A stretch of 64,000 nucleotides of DNA from Primula veris (lineage: Eukaryota; Streptophyta; Magnoliopsida; Ericales; Primulaceae). This document shows positions 44,482 to 56,386 of the stretch, piece after piece. Position 1 is the first letter of the stretch. The number at the start of each line of letters is the position of its first letter. The notes under the pieces are model-generated. The model had not been told where the DNA came from and did not search any database. It worked only from the letters and a program-made list of their open reading frames with translations. Both the position numbers and the translations under genes were made by a program. The stretch covers positions 28,827,342-28,891,341 of the forward strand of contig OY821745.1 of NCBI GenBank assembly GCA_963682055.1, in the 5' to 3' direction.

Positions 44482-46655
44482 TACACTATTATTATAGAAA
44501 TAATTTCATATATATGCGTATACTGTATAGACATAAATCTGCATGTGCGTGTGTGTGTGTTTGTATACTTGGTTCTCTTTCTTTAATATGGGTTGTTCTA
44601 ATTTTATCTTTTATGGGTGTTTAGATTATTTGCCACTTATACTTTAGATTTAAATGAAAATTGTTGTATTGCAATTATCAAAACTGAAATTGTACAACGA
44701 GTTTTTGCTAAAGAAATGAGATCTCTATACTTTAGTATTTACTTTAAGCAGGGAGTCATGCGATTTTACTCAAGATAAGTGCGGAATCTTATTCTAACAA
44801 TCCGTGTATACCTCAACTTAAAAGGGAAAACAAGAAAAAACAAACAAACAAACCACATTTCAATGACGGATTATGTGTACATTGTGCATTTTAATTACTT
44901 GGCTTGGTAGGTTGTGCTAGTGTCAAATCGCCTAAAAATTTAAATACTACAAATTTTGATACTAGAAATTAATAATTGATTAAATTGATAGTTTAAAGAT
45001 TAATAAAAATTAAAGAAAATTACTTAATTAATACTCATGATATTAACGACTAACATTTTAACAATTACTCCACAAAGCTTAACAATGCTCAATATTTTAA
45101 TGATCATAGCTAGAGAGATGGATATATATATTTACAAAAACAGAATTTAAGACAAATTTAACAAAGAAATATACTAACTTTGACAAGGAACTTAATTAAC
45201 TATCACAAATCTTGGTGAAGTCGAAAAAAAAAACCATTTAAAATAAAATGATGTAGAATAATTAAGTCTGGTGAATATATAAATGAGAAGGCATATTCAT
45301 ATATAAAACGAATGAGAAAAACTTGTTGCCTTGGTGTACATTAATTTTTGGTTGGTAGCATTTACTAGTGTTGAATCCAAACTCAATAAATTTACACCAG
45401 AAACACTTCAAACGGTTTGAAACTCCGAATAGGGTTAATTTTGTAAATGATTATTGATTATAAATAATTTCTTTCTAAACATAAAAATAAAATTAAACAT
45501 GTTACCAACATATCCGCAAGACGAGAGAACTCTTCCTATTTTTTTGTTGCTATTTTAATGGGAGAATGTTGGTAAATTTGAAAAAATAATAATATTACAT
45601 TCAGTAACTTGTTAAGTAACATAAAATAAGGTGTTGCTAATAAAATATAACTAATTTGTTGTTAATATGTTGATGATGTGTATTGAAGTAATATGTTGAT
45701 ACCTTAATAGTATTTTGTTGTTATTTGTTTTAATTTAGTAACAATTAATCGGATGTTACTGAAATCTGATGACATTTTATTATAGTGGCACCCATAACAT
45801 TGTTTCATGGTTTTCAAGGCTTCTTTATTTTTTGGCGTTCTTCAAACATGAATCATGGCATGGGTAAGTATTTGATTAGCTCTACTTATCCACCCTATAT
45901 ATTATTAGTTTATATGTTGTTTATAATTCTTATTCCAAAAACAGTAAAATTCAATATCCACAAAGAGAATTATCTTGCAGCATATAAAGTAGAAAACACA
46001 GTTATACACAACATTGGAACAAATTAGCACTTATCAGGAAGCTGTTTGGTGGTTATAATTAAATTATATACATTATTAACAACTTTTTTTAACTTATACA
46101 CATGAAGTTAAACATTATTGGCAATGAATGCTATTTTTTTCTTATTATATTTACCTGTCGGAATCATGAAGTAATCATTTAAAAATTTCAAGATAACATA
46201 GTTTAGTGACTCTTTCATTCAAATATCAGAGCAATTGCTACATTTGACTGTGTGAATATAGTAAAACACAATAAGGTAAAAAGTTGCATCCGCTCGGGAG
46301 TTGTACTTATAAAACTGATTATCTTTTATATACTAGTAACAACTTGTTTGACTTGTAAATAAATGGAACTACCTAGGGAAGACACTTTATTTTATTATAT
46401 TATGTGTTAGTTCAAATATCACAACCATAAATATATATGACATTGGCAAATCCTTTGTGTGAAGAATTCTTTCTGGTGTTACAAGCTCAGAACAAATCTT
46501 GGTGAATTTTGAGCCAAATTTTGTGTAAGAACCCTTGTTTCGGTAAGAAACCCTTATTTTGGTAATAAATCCGGATTTTCGTAAGAAAATATCGTGGTAA
46601 ATAAAATGAATGATTATTCCACATCGTCTAGATATGTAACTCTTTGGAACAGTCA

Positions 46656-46890
46656 GCTTATTTGACTGTTTATGATATTCTTAAATGATGTTTTTCAATA
46701 ACTAAATTATTTTTTCTATTTTCAACAAATTAGAATTTGATAAATTAAAAACAAATTGTACAACACACTAAAAACTCAAATAAAAATATAGAACCATATG
46801 AGGGTCTATTCTAAACTTAAATATTAATCAAAATTTAATTTTTTTTATCCATTTGACACATTTTTATGCAAACGGTTTGTGAACTAGTCA
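46656..46890. repeat. Fragment related to the interior of MULE-A (inverted)
   Basis: Complement of 13360-13610: 'tttgactgtttatgata', 'aattgtacaacacactaaaaac' and 'tttttatgcaaacgg' occur in reversed order. No MULE-A ends or 9-bp duplication are seen around it, so it is a fragment or a diverged relative. Confidence 0.75.
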
Positions 46891-47396
46891 TATAGTCTGG
46901 CTATTTCCTAGTAATTTCCATTATCAAGGTCTTTTAAAGTCATGCGGCACAAGATACGATGACGAAATTGATTCAAAACGAAAAATATTGGTCGTAGAAA
47001 GCAGATGGTGGCGGTTTAATCGGAGTATTGGGTGATACATTTTCAAAGAAGATATATTGCCTTTGCAGGCTTCAAATGCTTTTTTTTATATAATAATTAC
47101 CCTCACACCGGAGGTCGGGCTATGCTAAGACCCTAACCGGCAATCCACCTTGCTCCTGGTTGGTACTTTTCTTGCTGCAATTTTAGTATAGATAGATATA
47201 TCTTTAATTTCCATGTAACAGGGATTGGTCTCTTCTCTTGGTTAATATATCTTTTTTTTTCTTAAGAAATAAAGATGACATTAGCACAGTATCAAGATGA
47301 CATAGTGCCCGGAAGATTTTTTTTCAATATGGAAAATGATGGTTTTGGAATATATATTTTTTTTTCTTTCTCTTCTTTTTTGTTTGTTTTTTTTTT

Positions 47397-47914
47397 GTGA
47401 TTTTCTTTTTATATATCAAAAACTTTTCCAATTTTATTCCAAAACTTCCCTAATTTTATCCAAAAAAACCATAACCATCGACCATCAACCATCAAATTAC
47501 TTAATATATCAAATTAATATATTTTTTTTATCAAATCAACATCACTCTACCACTACAATTATCCCCAATTTTACAAAAAAAAATAAAAATTGGGATAAAT
47601 ATAGTAGTAGAGTAACGTTGATTAAAAATATATTAATTTGATATATGAAAGAGTTTGATGGTTGATGGTTAGAGTTTTTTTTTTAGTAAAATTGGGGAAT
47701 ATTTTTTTTTGGTTAAACTGGGAGAGGTTTTTTTTTTTTTTAGTAAAATTGAGTATAATTGTAGTGGTAGATTTATGTTGATTTAATAAAAAAATATATT
47801 AATTTGATATACGAAGTAATTTGATGGTTGATGGTTAAAGTTTTTTTTGGATAAAATTGAGAAAGTTTTGGGATAAAAGTGGGGAAGTTTTTGATATATA
47901 AAAATAAAATGACA
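47397..47914. repeat. Foldback with arms of about 160 bp
   Basis: 47402-47565 and 47750-47908 are inverted copies (about 80 percent): 'tatatatcaaaaactt', 'ccatcaaccatcaaatta' and 'atcaacat...ctaccactacaat' on the left are complemented on the right. The loop contains a third partial copy ('gatggttgatggtt' at about 47657). Transcription would give a long hairpin RNA. No target duplication identified. Confidence 0.7.
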
Positions 47915-48806
47915 GAAAAAACAAAACAGAAGATAAGAGATAAGAAAAAAAAAATTCGTAACGACAAGTGGACTGTAACGTAGAAGTGAGATTTCCAATC
48001 CTAAAAACCAGTATTTTGCATATTGAAAAAAGAATATCGTGCCAATATATAGTTGACTGTGGATCAAATCAAATCAACTTTGATACCGGATCAAATAAAG
48101 TCCATTATTATAATACTAAGCTTAATTAGCTACCTCATGTCAATCCTACCTGCTGTTTTATTAATGCAGACGACGGTTGTATTAGTAGTGTGTGATATAA
48201 GTTATGTCATGTAATAAAAATCAAATCTATTAAAAAAAAAAATATATTTTTAATTAATATTTAAATTTATGATATACTTAACTAAAGTTCTAATATATTT
48301 ATTTTGATTTTTAATAGATTTAGTTTTTAATACGTGACGTGATTTGTATCTTTACCGTATGTATGAATTAGATAGTATATGCCGATTTTTTATTTTGGTC
48401 TTATGAAGTGTCAGAATCACGAAGGTATCACTATCGATTGATAAAAAAATATAATATAGTTATTGAACAAATATTTGAATATTTTATCATATAGAGCAAG
48501 TCTATATGCGTTTTTTTCTGGCTTATATCTAGATGAAGAAAGGTTAGTAGGAGCAAGTTGCAAAAGATAAAGAAGTTTTGTAAGAGAATTTCAGATATAT
48601 AGTCGTAAAAAATTTACAGAAATGGAGAACAAGAGTGTTGTGGGGATGAACACCAGAGTATGTGTAACAGGAGGTGGAGGCTATATTGCTTCGTCTCTGA
48701 TCAAGACCCTCTTACTAAGAGGCTATTCAGTCCATGCCACGCTCCGAAACTTAGGTTCCTTCTCTCGCCTTGCACAAAATAACATTTGGCTGCTATATAT
48801 TTTTTT

Positions 48807-49695
48807 GGTAACGTTTTTATACAGTTAGCATAATCTAAATCCAGTCCGAGACTCGGATTTTGAAAATCAAAGTCGTAGTTTCGAAGTCATTGTCGTAGTT
48901 CTGAAATCAATCTTTTGACTTTTTTAAAGTAGTTGACTTTTCTGAATCAAAGTCGTAGTTTCGAAGTCATAGTCGTAGTTCTGAAATCAATATCGTATTT
49001 CTGAAGCACGAGTCACAGTTCTGAAATCAATTTTGTACTTGTTAAGTATGAGACTTCATTTTTTTTTAAAAGTTGACTCCTACAGATTGGACAACACTAC
49101 AAGTTCGCCCAAAACAACTATTCGCACCGCCTACTCTTTGCTATTTTTTTTTTCATAAATAAGACTTAAATTTTGTTTCAATCTTACATACTCAACTCAG
49201 CAGCATCCCAAATACAATGTATATTTATCTAAAAACTATATTTTATTAAAACTTAAGAATGAATGAAAAAAAAAATGAATTTTGGGGTTTAGAATCGTAT
49301 CAACCACCTCCGTCACTAACTGATTACACGGAGTATTTTTGAACAGATAATGTAAATAGAATATCGTATCAACACAAATTTTGAATAAAATTTATAAAAT
49401 AGAATATTAAGTATAAATATAAGAGAATAAATAAATTACATTATTTGTAAAAGTTAAGTATTTTAAAAAAGTCAATAATTATGAGATTGATTTCATAACT
49501 ACGACTATGACTTAGAAACTACGACTTTGATTCAGAGAAGTCAACTATTTAAAAAAAAAAAAGTCAAGACTCGTACTTTAGAAGTACAAGATTAATTTCA
49601 GAACTACGACTATGAATTCAAAACTACGACTTTGATTTTCAAAGTCCGAGTTTCAGACTGGATTCAGATTATGCTGACCGTATAAAGACGCCACC
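48807..49695. mobile_element. DNA element with arms of about 200 bp in SDR intron 1
   Basis: The left arm (GTTAGCATAATCTAAATCCAG, then 'gaaaatcaaagtcgtagttt') is complemented by the right arm ('aaactacgactttgattttc', then CTGGATTCAGATTATGCTGA). Arms are built of short direct repeats of 'tcaaagtcgtagtttcgaag' type. Outer ends near GGTAACG and CGCCACC; T-rich flanks make the target duplication ambiguous (possibly 8-9 bp). No ORF; MULE-like or foldback type. Confidence 0.7.
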
Positions 49696-49808
49696 ATTCT
49701 TTTTACTTAATATCATATTTTTAGTTGAATCTATCCCCTGCCCTTCTCAAATACTTGCTTCAATGCTGCTCACAACCGCTCTCCAGTCTGTGTTCGCATA
49801 ATTGGATC

Positions 49809-50107
49809 TAGGGCTGGGTTCGTTTCGGTTTTGTTTTAGCAAAAGCGAAAACGAAACCGAGCATATTTTTCGATTCGATTTTTTTCGGTTTCGGTCTTTT
49901 TATTTTTTAGACCGAACCGGATTGGGTTTTTTCGGTCCAGTTTCGGTTTTTTTCGGTTATTTTTCAGTTATTTTCGGTCTTTTTCGATCTTTTTCGGGTT
50001 TTTTCGGTTTCGGTTTTATTGAAAACCGAAACCGACCTAAATTTTTTTCGGTTTTTCGGTTCGGTTATCGGTCCGGTTCGGTTTTTTCGGTTTTTCGCCC
50101 GGCCCTA
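49809..50107. mobile_element. hAT-type MITE (CGGTTCGG family) in SDR intron 1
   Basis: Flanked by a perfect 8-bp duplication ATTGGATC (49801-49808 and 50108-50115). Ends TAGGGCTGGG and CCCGGCCCTA are inverted repeats with one mismatch. The open reading frame across it is an artefact of the repeat. Confidence 0.85.
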
Positions 50108-52332
50108 ATTGGATCCATGCATGTATTATGAACATGATGTGCAAAAGCTAGTTGAGAATCAGACACCGGACACATGTTCTTAAATTTGATACATAATCTT
50201 TCATCAAGAGAAAGGATAACAATTGATATGATTAAGGAGACAATATAGGACCATCAAATCATGGAGATATTATCTTGATTTTATCTTTAACGAATAGCAA
50301 CCTTGTACAGTTGTATTTAATCTGACATTTGTTAGCTTTGAAGAAAGATTATCGTGGTAGCAGTTTCTAGGTTAAACTTCTTTTTGCGATTCTACTTAAC
50401 AGGTTATATGCATCTGTTTGACTAGCTTAAGCTTTCTTGTTAGTTGTTTATAATCTAGCAGATTAGCAGTATTATGCCAGATTAACCTAGTTTTCTTTCC
50501 ACACCGATTATTTAGGCGCTAATAAGTATAACGACTATATCTAAAGGAGCTTTTTTTATGCTTGTTTGGTTTGGTGGATAAATAAATTTCAAGTGCAGGT
50601 GACCAAGAGAAAGTGGGGATTTTAAAAGCACTTCCAAATGCGGACACAAAGCTGGACTTGTTTGAAGCTGATATTTACAATCCAGATCAATTTGCCAAAG
50701 CCATACAAGGGTGTCAATTTGTTTTCCATTTGGCCACTCCCTTTACACACAACAATCATAGCTCTCAGGTGTTTAGCATATATATTTCATGTGATTTGTC
50801 TTCCTTTTTCGGTTTATATTTCATAACAAACATGACACGCCACTACAGTCGTGTCTGCAAGAAGCAAGAGAACTATGAGCAAACAAATGATCACACAGAA
50901 ATTGCGTTAATTACAGTTTTGCGTACAAACTATTTTTCATATTACAATCTACTAACCATCGATATTAAGTATAAACTAGCAAGTAATACTGTAATATTTG
51001 GATTTCCTAATAACGTGCTTGATTGGTGCTGCAACTTATGTATTAACTTGCCGGAAACAATAATTTACTTTTAATAATTGGTAATTGTTTTAAAAGACTG
51101 ATATACAGAATTGTATTTGATGATACATACATTAGTCTACATAATTATTCATATTTTCATTATTCCATATGCAGTACAAAGACACATCGGAAGCGGCAGT
51201 CGGCGCTGTGAAGACTATTGTTAGGTGTTGCATAGACTCGGGAACAGTGAAGAAGATAATATACACCGCCTCAGTCACAGCTGCTTCCCCTTTGAAAGAC
51301 AATGGAAATGGTTTTAAATTCTCAATGGATGAAAATTGTTGGACCCCCCTCAATCTCTCGTATGCCTACACCAACGAAACGCTGGATGTATGCCTCAACT
51401 TTCTTAAAATTCGGAGAGTTTCATTTTAATCTCCGAATTAATAAATCCGTGCTTTCAAGCACTTTAAAACGTGCTCTTCATTGTAGAAGTAGAAAATACT
51501 TGCTAATTTCCTCAAAAGCACAGCAAAAACATGCAAAGTTCAGTTTTAATGGCTATTTTTAATTAGTTCTACATATTTAAATTTGATTTTGGTAAACTTG
51601 ATGTTTACTACATGCTTTCGAAACTTAATTATCAAAACCCCAAAATTGTATTTTTTGTTTAAAATTGGTAAATTTCAATGTAGCATCACTGAGCATCCGT
51701 AGCTAATCTTAAAACATATTTTTATCCCGGAATTTTGGTGATAAGTCACAAACTATATACTTTTTTTGATGATTATATACTACCATCACTTGTCAAACAT
51801 GTTTCAGTGAAAAATATAACAAATTAAGAGTTATTTGGAATGTGTAAAATGTAGCGTTGCCATGTCTTACACTTCTTCATAACCGATTCTCTTTAATTAA
51901 TACATACTAATGTGAAGCACTGATTTCAAATCCAAACATTATTGGAAATTTGGAATCATCATTTTGTGTTGTCATGATTGTGTTGGATTATGTGTTTTAT
52001 CGGTTTCAACTGGTGCAACTCAACTATTATAAATTATATTTATGAGCATATCAAAATATTTCCGGGCAACATTTACTCTATAAGTTGTAAGCTTTCATGA
52101 AACTATTGTGCATACATTGGTTTCAAATTGCCTTTTGAACATAAAAACACACTGTTCAAATTTTATTTATGAGCAAGACACTAGCGGAGAGAGAAGTTTT
52201 AAGTCACGACCAAGAACCTAGAGGTTGTAACGCTTGCTTGTGGTCTAGTGGGAGGTGACACATTTCTACCATCAATGCCCGAGAGCCCGAGGGATATTAT
52301 CTCACAAACTATCGACTATAAATTTGGGTATC

Positions 52333-52891
52333 TGATAAAACCATAACTTTTTGGCGGTAGCGTTAGGTTTTTCAACAATGATATAATATTAAATATATAA
52401 TAAACGGTGAACACTTCGGGTTCTTTGTTATTATTCGGCAATCGCCGTTGATCGGATTACAATTTCCTTGTAACAATCATGCTCGACTTAACTATTTGAT
52501 CTCTCATCTTGATGTTTCTCCTTCTTCTTCGATACTCGGTTCTTTCTCCTTCTTCTTCGATACTCGGTTCTTTCTCTGCTCGGTTTATGTCTTGATATGA
52601 CAAGCTTTTGGTTAGTTTCTCTCTTTTCTCTACTTCTCTCTATATTTTTTGGATAGATTTTCTGGTCTCTTTCTTGGGGGGATACTTGGCTATTTATAGG
52701 CTACTATGTCTCCTAGGATGTTGACAAATGTCTCCATCTCAGAGTTTTATCAGATATGGGTCCCTAGTTAAGTGGGCTTGGGCTTTTTGTAAAGGGGGTG
52801 ATAACCCATTAAGCGTTGGATACCCAGTTATGATATATGGGCTGATTAGGACCCGAATAGAATATTTGGGTCTAATTTTTATGTTCTATCA
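52333..52891 (-). repeat. E2 3' LTR (proposed limits)
   Basis: Begins TGATAAAACC and, in the preferred reading, ends GTTCTATCA at 52891. A minus-strand TATA box (CTATAAATAG) is at about 52700-52691, leaving a normal U3 of about 190 bp. An alternative end at 52752 (GTTTTATCA) gives a perfect 9-bp inverted end but an unusually short U3. The other LTR is outside the window, so the limits are not proven. Two tandem 'ctccttcttcttcgatactcggttctttct' copies lie at about 52518-52576. Confidence 0.6.
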
Positions 52892-53190
52892 AGTGCTCCA
52901 TGACTTCGTCGGTGTGGTTTCCACGTCGAGGGAGTCATGATTGGTCTGTCGAAGAGATTACTTTGGTTTAGCTGTTCCCTATGTTTCATTCGGCAAATGC
53001 CCCTATTTATAAATGCTTCTTGGGACCCATTTACTGTCTTGGTAACTTGCAAATTTGCTATTTGACTTTGATAAGACCCTTGGTATCTTTCTTCAAAGCA
53101 ACCCTTGACCTTTCTAAAAATCACCTTATTATAAAAAGGGAATACCCTTCCCACAATTACTTATTCCATCACCACCTTGCTTGTGACTTA

Positions 53191-53502
53191 ATGGCTTCTC
53201 CCAATGGTTCTACTAGAGATAATTTTTCAGATTATGTCGCTTACTTGGAGAATGAAGTCAAGAAGGCTCGCGTTATGAAGAAGAAATTGGCGGACGTGAC
53301 AAAAAGGCTATCTGATATGGACACAGCTCATCACTTGACGATGGCTGACCTTGATTGGGCCTTTGAACGTATAAAGAGGCTCGAGGCTTCTCTGGCTAAG
53401 CAAAAGGCAGCAAAAAGGGCCTATAAGCTTGCTTTTAAAGAGTTGCATGCTCGGTCTAAACCGAGTTCGGATGACGATGAAGGAGGCTCTTCCTCGGAAT
53501 AA
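53191..53502 (+). CDS. E2 minigene A: coiled-coil protein, 103 aa
   Basis: Intronless. TATA box (TATAAAAA) at 53130, 61 bp before the ATG; AATAAA at 53571. The protein starts MASPNGSTRDN, has YVAYLENEVKKAR near the N-terminus, a long heptad-like helix, then KRAYKLAFKELHARSK and an acidic Ser-rich tail. It is a paralogue of minigene B: the N-terminal YVAxLExEV and C-terminal KRAYKLA blocks correspond at the same spacing. Antisense to E2 gag-pol. No known domain; role unknown. Confidence 0.65.
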   Translation: MASPNGSTRDNFSDYVAYLENEVKKARVMKKKLADVTKRLSDMDTAHHLTMADLDWAFERIKRLEASLAKQKAAKRAYKLAFKELHARSKPSSDDDEGGSSSE

Positions 53503-53792
53503 TTAGTCGTTTATGATTTCTTTTGTATTGGATATTATCTCCAAGTTGTAACTGAACTATTGAAAATATTAATAAAATATTTCTTTATTATCGCTCTTGT
53601 CTGTTTATCTTCTTGGTACCTTATTGGATGCCTTAATTGGATTTGAACTGTTGTAGTTAGCCATAAATGCTCTTGGGAAGCTCAAGAGGTTGTCTTTCTT
53701 CGAGATGACCTTTGATCTACTCCGTGGTTTCTTCCTATAAAAGGGGACTGTCCCTATATTCTCTGTGCAACTCATTCTTTATTAACGAACAA

Positions 53793-54128
53793 ATGGCTTC
53801 TCCTCGTGAAAATAGTGATGACAACCTTCCTGAATATGTTGCCCATCTCGAGGAGGAGGTTAGGAGGACTCGTATCCTCGAAAGGAGTGTTGCCTCTTTA
53901 ACCGTGGAGGCTCGCCGAGCTGCTGAGATGGATGAGCGCTTGGAGGCAATGGAGAGTGAATATCAGAGGTCTCTGATCGACAATATTTGGGCTCGAGCTT
54001 GGATCAAAGAGCTGGAGGCTTCTAGAGAGAGGCATATTGCTTCCAAGAGGGCTTATAAATTGGCCATCCAGGAAGTGTATGCTCGGTCCAAGAAGAGGAC
54101 CGAGGATGAAGCTGGTCCTACAAAATAA
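53793..54128 (+). CDS. E2 minigene B: coiled-coil protein, 111 aa
   Basis: Intronless. TATA box (TATAAAA) at 53736, 57 bp before the ATG; AATAAA at 54180. N-terminus MASPRENSDDN then YVAHLEEEVRRTR, followed by a charged helix with an AWIKELEAS block and KRAYKLAIQEVYARSK. Paralogue of minigene A, which ends 290 bp upstream, so the pair probably arose by tandem duplication including the promoter. Function unknown. Confidence 0.65.
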   Translation: MASPRENSDDNLPEYVAHLEEEVRRTRILERSVASLTVEARRAAEMDERLEAMESEYQRSLIDNIWARAWIKELEASRERHIASKRAYKLAIQEVYARSKKRTEDEAGPTK

Positions 54129-54725
54129 TTCTCCTTTCCTTTCTTTTTTGTAATGTAATTTTGTCGAGTAGCATCTTGTAATAAATTTCCCCTTGATTAA
54201 TGGAAAATTTTCTTTTTCTTGCTTTTATCTGAATTATTCTCCCAATGCAATTAATTTGACTGCGCACGCTTGTGGATTCATTAATGCTTTTTCTTGGGCC
54301 TTGCGTTTGACCTTATCCATTGAACCTTCTGAATCTTTGTATCTAGGGACTGAGGGGATTTCTCGAGCCCTATGCACAAATCTTATCCTTTATATCTTAA
54401 TATTGTTGCACTTTTTCCAGATTGACACGTGCAGAGGCTTTTCGAATTTTACCCTCTTTAAATACTGGCATGAATCCAAGCGTTTCTTCTCAACGGACGC
54501 CTCTTTTTATAATGAATGGTTGCAACTCCCCACTTTTAATTTCTCAACAGGCGCATCTTTTAATTACCCTCGTTTTCCCAAATCTCTTGGCGAACGGTTG
54601 CACTTCCCCACACTAATCCTTCCTTAATTTTTCTATAAATACCTTCCTGAGATATGGATTTCCTCACAATCTCATCCTTATCTCTCTTCATCACATACAG
54701 AATTTTATCTTTTAACCTCCTAAAA

Positions 54726-55019
54726 ATGGAAAGTTCTTCAACTAAATCAGCATTGGTTATGCAAGTGGAGGCTTTTGAAGCCTCTTATGGCCATGCACTA
54801 AAACTGTTGAAGGATGCTGAAGAGGAGTTAAAGGTGATGCGTTATCACCATACCGAGATGGTTCGGGAATTGACTTGGCTAAGGTCCGAGCTGGATTATT
54901 GCCGACATGCTCGTCGGGCTCTAGTCGAAGAGAATGAGGTGTTGAGGGGGAACCCGACACTTAGAGACAGAGATGTCTCTGCCGGGCCATCTCATCGATA
55001 CCGATCGACTTCCCCCTAG
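54726..55019 (+). CDS. E2 minigene C: coiled-coil protein, 97 aa
   Basis: Intronless. TATA box (TATAAAT) at 54634, 92 bp before the ATG. Starts MESSSTKSALVMQVEAFEAS; Leu/Glu heptads through KLLKDAEEEL and VREL, ending in a Ser/Arg/Pro tail. Similar in size and style to A and B but without their signature blocks. The 3' side (55020-55370) is an extended C/T-rich tract, then several 'gatgtaatag' words. Role unknown. Confidence 0.55.
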   Translation: MESSSTKSALVMQVEAFEASYGHALKLLKDAEEELKVMRYHHTEMVRELTWLRSELDYCRHARRALVEENEVLRGNPTLRDRDVSAGPSHRYRSTSP

Positions 55020-55560
55020 CCTCGCCCTTTTTCTTTTCTTTATCTTCTCTCCCATCACTCTTTTTCTTTTCTTTTTTTTTTGTTTTGTTCCTTTTACTTT
55101 CTTTTTATCTTTCTCAGTTTCCTTTATTTCTTCCTCTTCCTCTTCTTGCACTCTTCTTCTTTTCTGTTTAATGCCTTGTTCTCTTCTTTTTCTTTTTTCC
55201 TTTTTCTCTTCTTCTGCACCACTACGATGTAACAATCAACCCTGTGATCATAAGGGTTTTGTGTTACTTCTAGAGTTTTTGTCATTTTTCATTTTCCTCT
55301 TCTTGCTTTTCACTTCTTTTTTATGTTCCTCTTCATTCTGTTCTTCCTCTTCCCCATCGCCTCCTTCCTTCATGCATCCTGTTCGATGGGTTTGCCGACA
55401 TAGTTGATCTTCTGTAATAGATTTTTCTTTTGATGTTATTCTCGGATGTAATAGACCTCGATGTAATAGATTTTCTTTCGATGTAGTCCCCTGATGTAAT
55501 AGTTTTTCCCTTTGATGTCCTCTGATGTAATGAACAGTGATGTATCTCATCTTATTAATG
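55020..55560. repeat. Polypyrimidine tract and 'gatgtaatag' repeats after minigene C
   Basis: 55020-55370 is mostly C and T (TTCTTCTTCC type). From about 55415 to 55530 the word GATGTAATAG recurs about six times at irregular spacing. Long minus-strand frames here (Lys/Arg/Glu-rich) come from this composition. Confidence 0.7.
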
Positions 55561-55906
55561 AAAATTTCCTTTGCCCCTTTATATTGCACTTCTTTTTATG
55601 CTGCACTTGTGGTTTGTCGTTTTTCTGGAACGTGGACCTTTGAATGTCCTTTCTTTTTATTTCTTGCTGTACTGTAATATCAGATGACTGTAGACATGTC
55701 CCCTGCACTGTCGAATATAGGTGCCTGCTCCCAAGCACTTGTCAGATAATATGCATGTTTCCAATTATTTGTCAGAAAATATCACACTATCTTTTCTCTA
55801 TAAATACTCCTCTTCTTTTCTTTAGTAGTTACCCTCTTTCATCAACTCTTATTGTTTGCTTTTCCCTCATCCCCTATTTTATCCTGCACTATAACAATTT
55901 TCCAGA

Positions 55907-56386
55907 ATGTCTGAACCTGTGGTGAGATATCATACTCAGATGAAGGGCTTGGATACTGAGGTATCTCGGGTCCGTCGTCGAATGGCGAGGCTTGAGAAGG
56001 AGTATGGTATTTTGGCCTTGAGTTTGTTCGGCTCTCATCCCGAAGAGACAGTGAAGTGGACCGAGATTTTGGCCCTGAGTCGCCAGCTCGATCATTTGTT
56101 GTTACAAAGAAATCATCTGGCCAACTCCTGGTACGATGCCGAGGAGATTTGGGACCATGCTCAAGACGAGTTTGATAACTCTCCTCAAGGCCTAGCTAGC
56201 ATAATGGTAAGGAATGCTCGGCTCGAGGAGCGCGTCAGGGTTCTTACCACTGAGAACTCCGAACTCTCCACGGAAAATAAAAATTTGGTTGCCATGAATG
56301 ATTCCTACCAAGCTCGGTTGAACTGCTCTGCTCGTTTTGCTTTCTCTCGGTCTGGCAGTTCGGTTTTTCCACCCATTGATCCTTAG
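55907..56386 (+). CDS. E2 minigene D: coiled-coil protein, 159 aa
   Basis: Intronless. TATA box (TATAAATA) at 55799, 108 bp before the ATG. Begins MSEPVVRYHTQMKGLD; contains WTEILALSRQLDHLLL, RNHLANSWY, IWDHAQDEFDN, a second helical stretch with LTTENSELSTENKN, and MNDSYQARLNCSAR with AFSRSGSS at the end. The gene carried by MULE-B at 28005-28493 is its close relative, including both conserved blocks, which shows that these residues are kept in two unrelated mobile carriers. Function unknown. Confidence 0.7.
   Translation: MSEPVVRYHTQMKGLDTEVSRVRRRMARLEKEYGILALSLFGSHPEETVKWTEILALSRQLDHLLLQRNHLANSWYDAEEIWDHAQDEFDNSPQGLASIMVRNARLEERVRVLTTENSELSTENKNLVAMNDSYQARLNCSARFAFSRSGSSVFPPIDP

Larger units (their letters stand above)
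44485..48600. other. Intergenic DNA, no supported gene
   Basis: AT-rich. Contains a fragment related to MULE-A (46656-46890) and a foldback (47397-47914). A GC-richer block at 47100-47170 is unexplained. The open frame at 45785-46027 has no recognisable content. Confidence 0.5.
48622..52332 (+). pseudogene. Anthocyanidin-reductase-like SDR gene, broken and cut by retrotransposon E2
   Basis: Extended short-chain dehydrogenase/reductase, NAD(P)H-dependent, related to anthocyanidin reductase and dihydroflavonol 4-reductase. Exon 1 (48622-48754) has the Rossmann motif VTGGGGYIAS; exon 2 (50599-50768) has LFEADIYNP and FVFHLATP; exon 3 (51175-51387) has KKIIYTASVTAAS and ends NETLD. Splice sites and phases agree. 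Exon 4 (about 52170 on) is damaged three ways compared with 41503-41775: a deletion of about 70 bp removes the acceptor and the catalytic Tyr region, one extra C (about 52219) shifts the frame, and the E2 LTR starts at 52333 inside the exon. Intron 1 holds an inverted-repeat element and a hAT MITE. The substrate cannot be named. Confidence 0.82.

Noticed and set aside
54921..55235. 104-codon Lys/Arg/Glu-rich minus-strand frame
   Set aside because: Produced by the polypyrimidine tract after minigene C.
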